From Halorubrum sp. 48-1-W (GTDB taxonomy: Archaea; Halobacteriota; Halobacteria; Halobacteriales; Haloferacaceae), in NCBI RefSeq assembly GCF_003287355.1, contig NZ_QMIM01000001.1:1-64000 (forward strand): DNA of 64,000 nucleotides, in the 5' to 3' direction. The position numbers were made by a program, and so were the translations under genes. Numbering within the stretch: position 1 is the stretch's first letter; each line of letters starts with the position of its first letter. The notes under the pieces are model-generated. The model made no database searches and had not been told where the DNA came from. It saw only the letters and a program-made list of their open reading frames with translations. Below are positions 61,557 to 64,000 of the stretch, in pieces.

Positions 61557-61799
61557 GTGATCCCCCTCGATCGGGATCTGCGACGTAACCGATGTCGGTT
61601 CTGCGAGGAGTACGTTCCGGCCGACTTCCGACGGGTCCACGGCGACGAGGACGATCTGGCTCACCGGTGCCCCGAGTGTGACTCGTGGATCCGGATCTGT
61701 GAGGGAAGCTCGGCCGGAAAGGACGTGTCGACGCCGGACCCACAGACCAGCCCCTCCCGAAACGCGGGCGAGCCGTGGAACGGGGGGCTCTCGGGATGA
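61557..61799 (+). CDS. small zinc-finger protein, first gene of the integrated element
   Basis: 80 residues from GTG 61557. MIPLDRDLRRNRCRFCEEYV and DLAHRCPECDSWIRIC give a CxxC...CxxC ribbon, with an H/C addition (RVHGD) that could complete a second site. The tail is Ser/Pro-rich. Stop TGA overlaps the next ATG (ATGA). DNA- or RNA-binding is possible; no family known to me. Confidence 0.65.
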   Translation: MIPLDRDLRRNRCRFCEEYVPADFRRVHGDEDDLAHRCPECDSWIRICEGSSAGKDVSTPDPQTSPSRNAGEPWNGGLSG

Positions 61800-61915
61800 C
61801 GCCGTTCGTCCGCGCGAGCCGGCTGTACGACCCGGTTCACGGTCCGCGTGACGGCGTTCGTGACGCCGCCCGGCTTCGGTGGGAACGCGACGCCGAACGG
61901 AGGCGGTCGGCGTGA
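61796..61915 (+). CDS. 39-residue basic peptide in the overlapping gene run
   Basis: ATG 61796 overlaps the preceding stop and its own TGA at 61913-61915 overlaps the GTG of the next gene. MTPFVRASRLYDPVHGPRDG and then Arg/Glu-rich helix. The exact overlaps on both sides make it likely to be translated as part of the run, though it matches nothing I recognise. Confidence 0.5.
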   Translation: MTPFVRASRLYDPVHGPRDGVRDAARLRWERDAERRRSA

Positions 61916-62217
61916 CTCGCGATCGGAGCGGAGAGGCGGCCGCGATCTTCACGAGCCACGGGGTTCTCGACGCGGTGACGACGGTCCTCGCGGCTCGAGC
62001 GGTCGGCCCGAACGCGGAGGCGAACCCGGTCGTTCGCGAGTTGCTCGCGATGGGCGAGCTCGCGACGATCGTCGGTATCTGTGCTTGTGTTGCGGTCGCG
62101 GCCGCCGCGTGGCCGACCGCCGCCGACGCCGTCGACGCCCCCGGATGGATCGGGTTCGCGATCGCGACGGTCGGCGCGATCGTCGCTGTGGTGAACCTGG
62201 TGGTGGTGGTCGCGTGA
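61912..62217 (+). CDS. small membrane protein (DUF5658-like)
   Basis: 101 residues from GTG 61912. AAIFTSHGVLDAVTTVLAAR followed by VGPNAEANPVVRELL resembles the DUF5658 signature (D-x-x-TT and EANP near the first helix end). Three transmembrane helices (about 15-35, 45-68, 80-100). Overlaps both neighbours (GTGA). Similar proteins appear in archaeal viruses and elements in my recollection. Confidence 0.65.
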   Translation: MTRDRSGEAAAIFTSHGVLDAVTTVLAARAVGPNAEANPVVRELLAMGELATIVGICACVAVAAAAWPTAADAVDAPGWIGFAIATVGAIVAVVNLVVVVA

Positions 62218-62327
62218 GCCGAACCTGTGAGACGTGCGGCCGCGCTCGCCCGTCGGTTCGGGTTCGTCTCGGCGACCGCGTCGAGTGTGCCGGTTGCTAT
62301 CTCGACCGCGAGGTGCGCTCGCGATGA
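62214..62327 (+). CDS. 37-residue zinc-finger peptide
   Basis: GTG 62214 to TGA 62325-62327. MSRTCETCGRARPSVRVRLG then DRVECAGCYLDREVRSR: two CxxC pairs in just 37 residues, a minimal zinc ribbon. Both ends overlap neighbours by four bases. Too short for automatic gene finders, but the cysteine spacing is hard to explain by chance. Confidence 0.65.
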   Translation: MSRTCETCGRARPSVRVRLGDRVECAGCYLDREVRSR

Positions 62328-63940
62328 AGGCGGTCGCGACCGCCCCGCACGAGTACATGGCGAACTACGTCTACCCGGAACTCCGGGCGTGGTTCGGTGC
62401 CGCCCGACTCGTCGACGCGACGGGGAGCCGGCGCGGGAGCTTCCGGCTCGAGGGCGAGAAGTGGCACGTCACCCTGTCGTACCAAGAGTCGGGACTCGCC
62501 CCGCCCGAGGGCGGCGAGACGCCGGACGGGACGCGCGTCGAGTTCGACACGCTTCGGGAGTTCCGGCTGAACGCGGTCGTCGACGACGAGGTGGGCGAGC
62601 GGAAGGTGAAGGCCCTGATCCAGCCGCGGTGGCACGGACTCCAATCGAAGGAAGGGGGTTCAGTCGCCCGGCCGATGTGGGACCTCGGCGACGCGGTGAA
62701 CGTCCGGGTGAACGCGTCGAACGTCGAGTTCGACGTCGTGGAGACGGTCATCCAGCGGGCGGCCGGCGCGGTGACACTCGATCCGATGTACTTCGACGAC
62801 CGCAACGACGAGTACAGCGTCGTGATCGACACAGCGCGGTACGTCCGGCTCGATCGCGACGTGTCCGGGCCGGTCCACGCCCGCGAGGGGCCGCTCGCGC
62901 GGATGGGCCACCTCCTCGAGAGCGATCGCTCGGGGTACCGGAAGGTCGTCCAGGACGATACCGAGCGGGCGGGCTACTACCACACGGTGACGCTCGGGCC
63001 GAAGCGGGTCCGCGAGTGTTTCCCGGACCACCGGGTGCCGAAGGAGATGAAACACTACTACGCGAGGAACGCCGAATCGATGCCGGACGACCACCCGCTC
63101 GCACATCCGAAGGTCGAAGCGTCCTATCAGTCGAGTCGGTGGGACGAGACGCTCCGGCCGACCGACCACGATCTCCTCGCCGACGAGCTGGAGGAGGCGG
63201 TGCTCGCGACGCTGAACGAGGCGGGGCTTCCCACCCAGCGGATCGACGACGACGGTCCCGGCGGCGGGCGGACGTTCGTCCCCGATGCGTACTTCGACGC
63301 GGAGACGGTCGACCGCTCGCGGGTGCTCCCGTTGAACCTCGAGCGCGTCGAGAGCGACCAGCGGAACGTGGTCGTTCGCCAGCTCGCCGACGGGCTCTCT
63401 CCCGTCGAGTGGGACTCGCTGAAAACACTCGTCGCCGACGGCGGAGACGTGTCGCCGGCGGAGATCGCGGAGGAACACGACTGGCACCCCGACAGCGTCC
63501 GACGGGGGCTTCGACGGATCGAGGACATGGTGGTCCGCGAGCAGGGATCCGTGGCGTTGCGGTCCCATCACGTCGCCGAGCAGGTGGTCGAAGCGCTCGA
63601 GTCCGCCCGCGTCGGCGTGCGGAACGCGATGGGTGCGGCGGCGAACGCGGTCCAGAACGCCGAGCGGAAGTCGCTCGACGACCGGACGGACGAGCTGATC
63701 GCGTTCTGCCAGGCGAACGGTATCCACGTCCAGGAGCGTGACGCCCGGCTCCGGGTGAAGATGGGCTACCTCGGCGGCGAGTCCTGGTCGGAGCTGGTCA
63801 CGCGGCTGAAGCGGTACTGGGTCGACGCCGGGCGTGACCCGGAGCGCCTGAAGGAAGCGGAGACGCACTACCGCGACGACGCGGGACCGAAGATCCGGAC
63901 GGCACGCGGGGCGTGGGGGGTGGGTCGGAAACTCGGCTGA
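62324..63940 (+). CDS. 538-residue protein with winged-helix-like segment, possible replication protein of the element
   Basis: ATG 62324 overlaps the preceding TGA. The N-terminal 330 residues (VATAPHEYMANYVYPELRAW, PGGERKVKALIQPRWHG-like parts) match no domain I know. Residues about 355-415 look like a winged helix: LSPVEWDSLKTLVADGGDVS, PAEIAEEHDWHPDSVRRGLR, RIEDMVVREQGSVALRSHHV. The C-terminal ARVKMGYLGGESWSELVTRL part is basic and helical. Large basic proteins like this next to tRNA-integrated haloarchaeal elements usually start replication or regulate. Function unproven. Confidence 0.65.
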   Translation: MKAVATAPHEYMANYVYPELRAWFGAARLVDATGSRRGSFRLEGEKWHVTLSYQESGLAPPEGGETPDGTRVEFDTLREFRLNAVVDDEVGERKVKALIQPRWHGLQSKEGGSVARPMWDLGDAVNVRVNASNVEFDVVETVIQRAAGAVTLDPMYFDDRNDEYSVVIDTARYVRLDRDVSGPVHAREGPLARMGHLLESDRSGYRKVVQDDTERAGYYHTVTLGPKRVRECFPDHRVPKEMKHYYARNAESMPDDHPLAHPKVEASYQSSRWDETLRPTDHDLLADELEEAVLATLNEAGLPTQRIDDDGPGGGRTFVPDAYFDAETVDRSRVLPLNLERVESDQRNVVVRQLADGLSPVEWDSLKTLVADGGDVSPAEIAEEHDWHPDSVRRGLRRIEDMVVREQGSVALRSHHVAEQVVEALESARVGVRNAMGAAANAVQNAERKSLDDRTDELIAFCQANGIHVQERDARLRVKMGYLGGESWSELVTRLKRYWVDAGRDPERLKEAETHYRDDAGPKIRTARGAWGVGRKLG

Positions 63941-64000
63941 GCCAGCCCCTCGTGAGTGGCAACACTACCCTGACCCTCTTTTCGCGACACTTTTCGCCGG
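63941..64000. other. window end inside the integrated element
   Basis: Sixty bases with no gene; CCCTCTTTTCGCGACACTTTTCG is pyrimidine-rich and may include a terminator. The right border of the element is not in this window, nor is an integrase gene. Confidence 0.4.

Overview
The window comes from a halophilic archaeon, most likely Halorubrum or a close relative. The DNA is strongly GC-rich, the proteins are very acidic, promoters are archaeal TATA boxes often 25-30 bases upstream of start codons (leaderless transcripts), and many genes are haloarchaea-only conserved families. A GC-rich dispersed intergenic repeat at about 23455-23960 matches my recollection of repeats common in Halorubrum genomes. 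No rRNA and no CRISPR array were seen; five tRNA genes are present.

Layout. 1-16.8 kb: end of an amino-acid permease, BolA, MoaB with a histidine-rich head, a multi-PAS histidine kinase, two FAD oxidoreductases, a GNAT enzyme, a methyltransferase, an AAA+ ATPase with a histidine-rich tail, type 1 isopentenyl diphosphate isomerase, a DUF2064-type protein and a tandem MoeA pair (one with a periplasmic-binding-like C-terminal domain), then a PHP-domain protein. 16.8-19.1 kb is a less GC-rich patch with a YccF-type membrane protein, a PfkB sugar kinase and the remnant of an IS1341-type element. 19.1-32 kb: membrane and acidic proteins sharing a tail motif, a deaminase/PfkB pair, BtpA, pterin dehydratase, an EVE-like protein, a Tat lipoprotein, a glycolate/lactate oxidase, an aminotransferase and a truncated ABC permease. 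32-44.7 kb: an HMA-like membrane protein, an M24-fold protein lacking metal ligands, tRNA-Val, sugar nucleotidyltransferase, ferredoxin, GltX, SurE, CarA with divergent Lrp and palindromic operators, uridine kinase, CBS protein, GNAT and tRNA-Thr.

44.7-55 kb is the classical archaeal information-processing cluster, read leftward: tRNA-Ser, S13, S4, S11, Rpo3, tRNA-Leu, L18e, L13, S9, Rpo10, Rpo6, enolase, S2, then (after a divergent MscS-like gene) mevalonate kinase and isopentenyl phosphate kinase, followed by an Mrp-type ATPase. With the isomerase at 11.1 kb, these kinases fit the haloarchaeal variant mevalonate route to archaeal lipids.

55-61.4 kb: a zinc-type dehydrogenase, a small membrane protein whose stop codon lies in the end of an inserted tnpB element, a divergent 47-residue gene inside that element, cytidylate kinase, Cbf5 and an aspartoacylase-like protein. 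tRNA-Pro(GGG) at 61383-61453 is followed by a tightly overlapping run of five genes (small zinc-finger proteins, a small membrane protein and a 538-residue protein with a winged-helix-like segment). I interpret this as the left end of an integrated virus or plasmid that continues beyond the window; it is the best candidate for something undescribed.

Two themes recur: short tandem repeats (18-51 base units), several abutting or overlapping gene 3' ends, and hairpins with a TGAA loop typical of the ends of the tnpB element, found here also as solitary copies.
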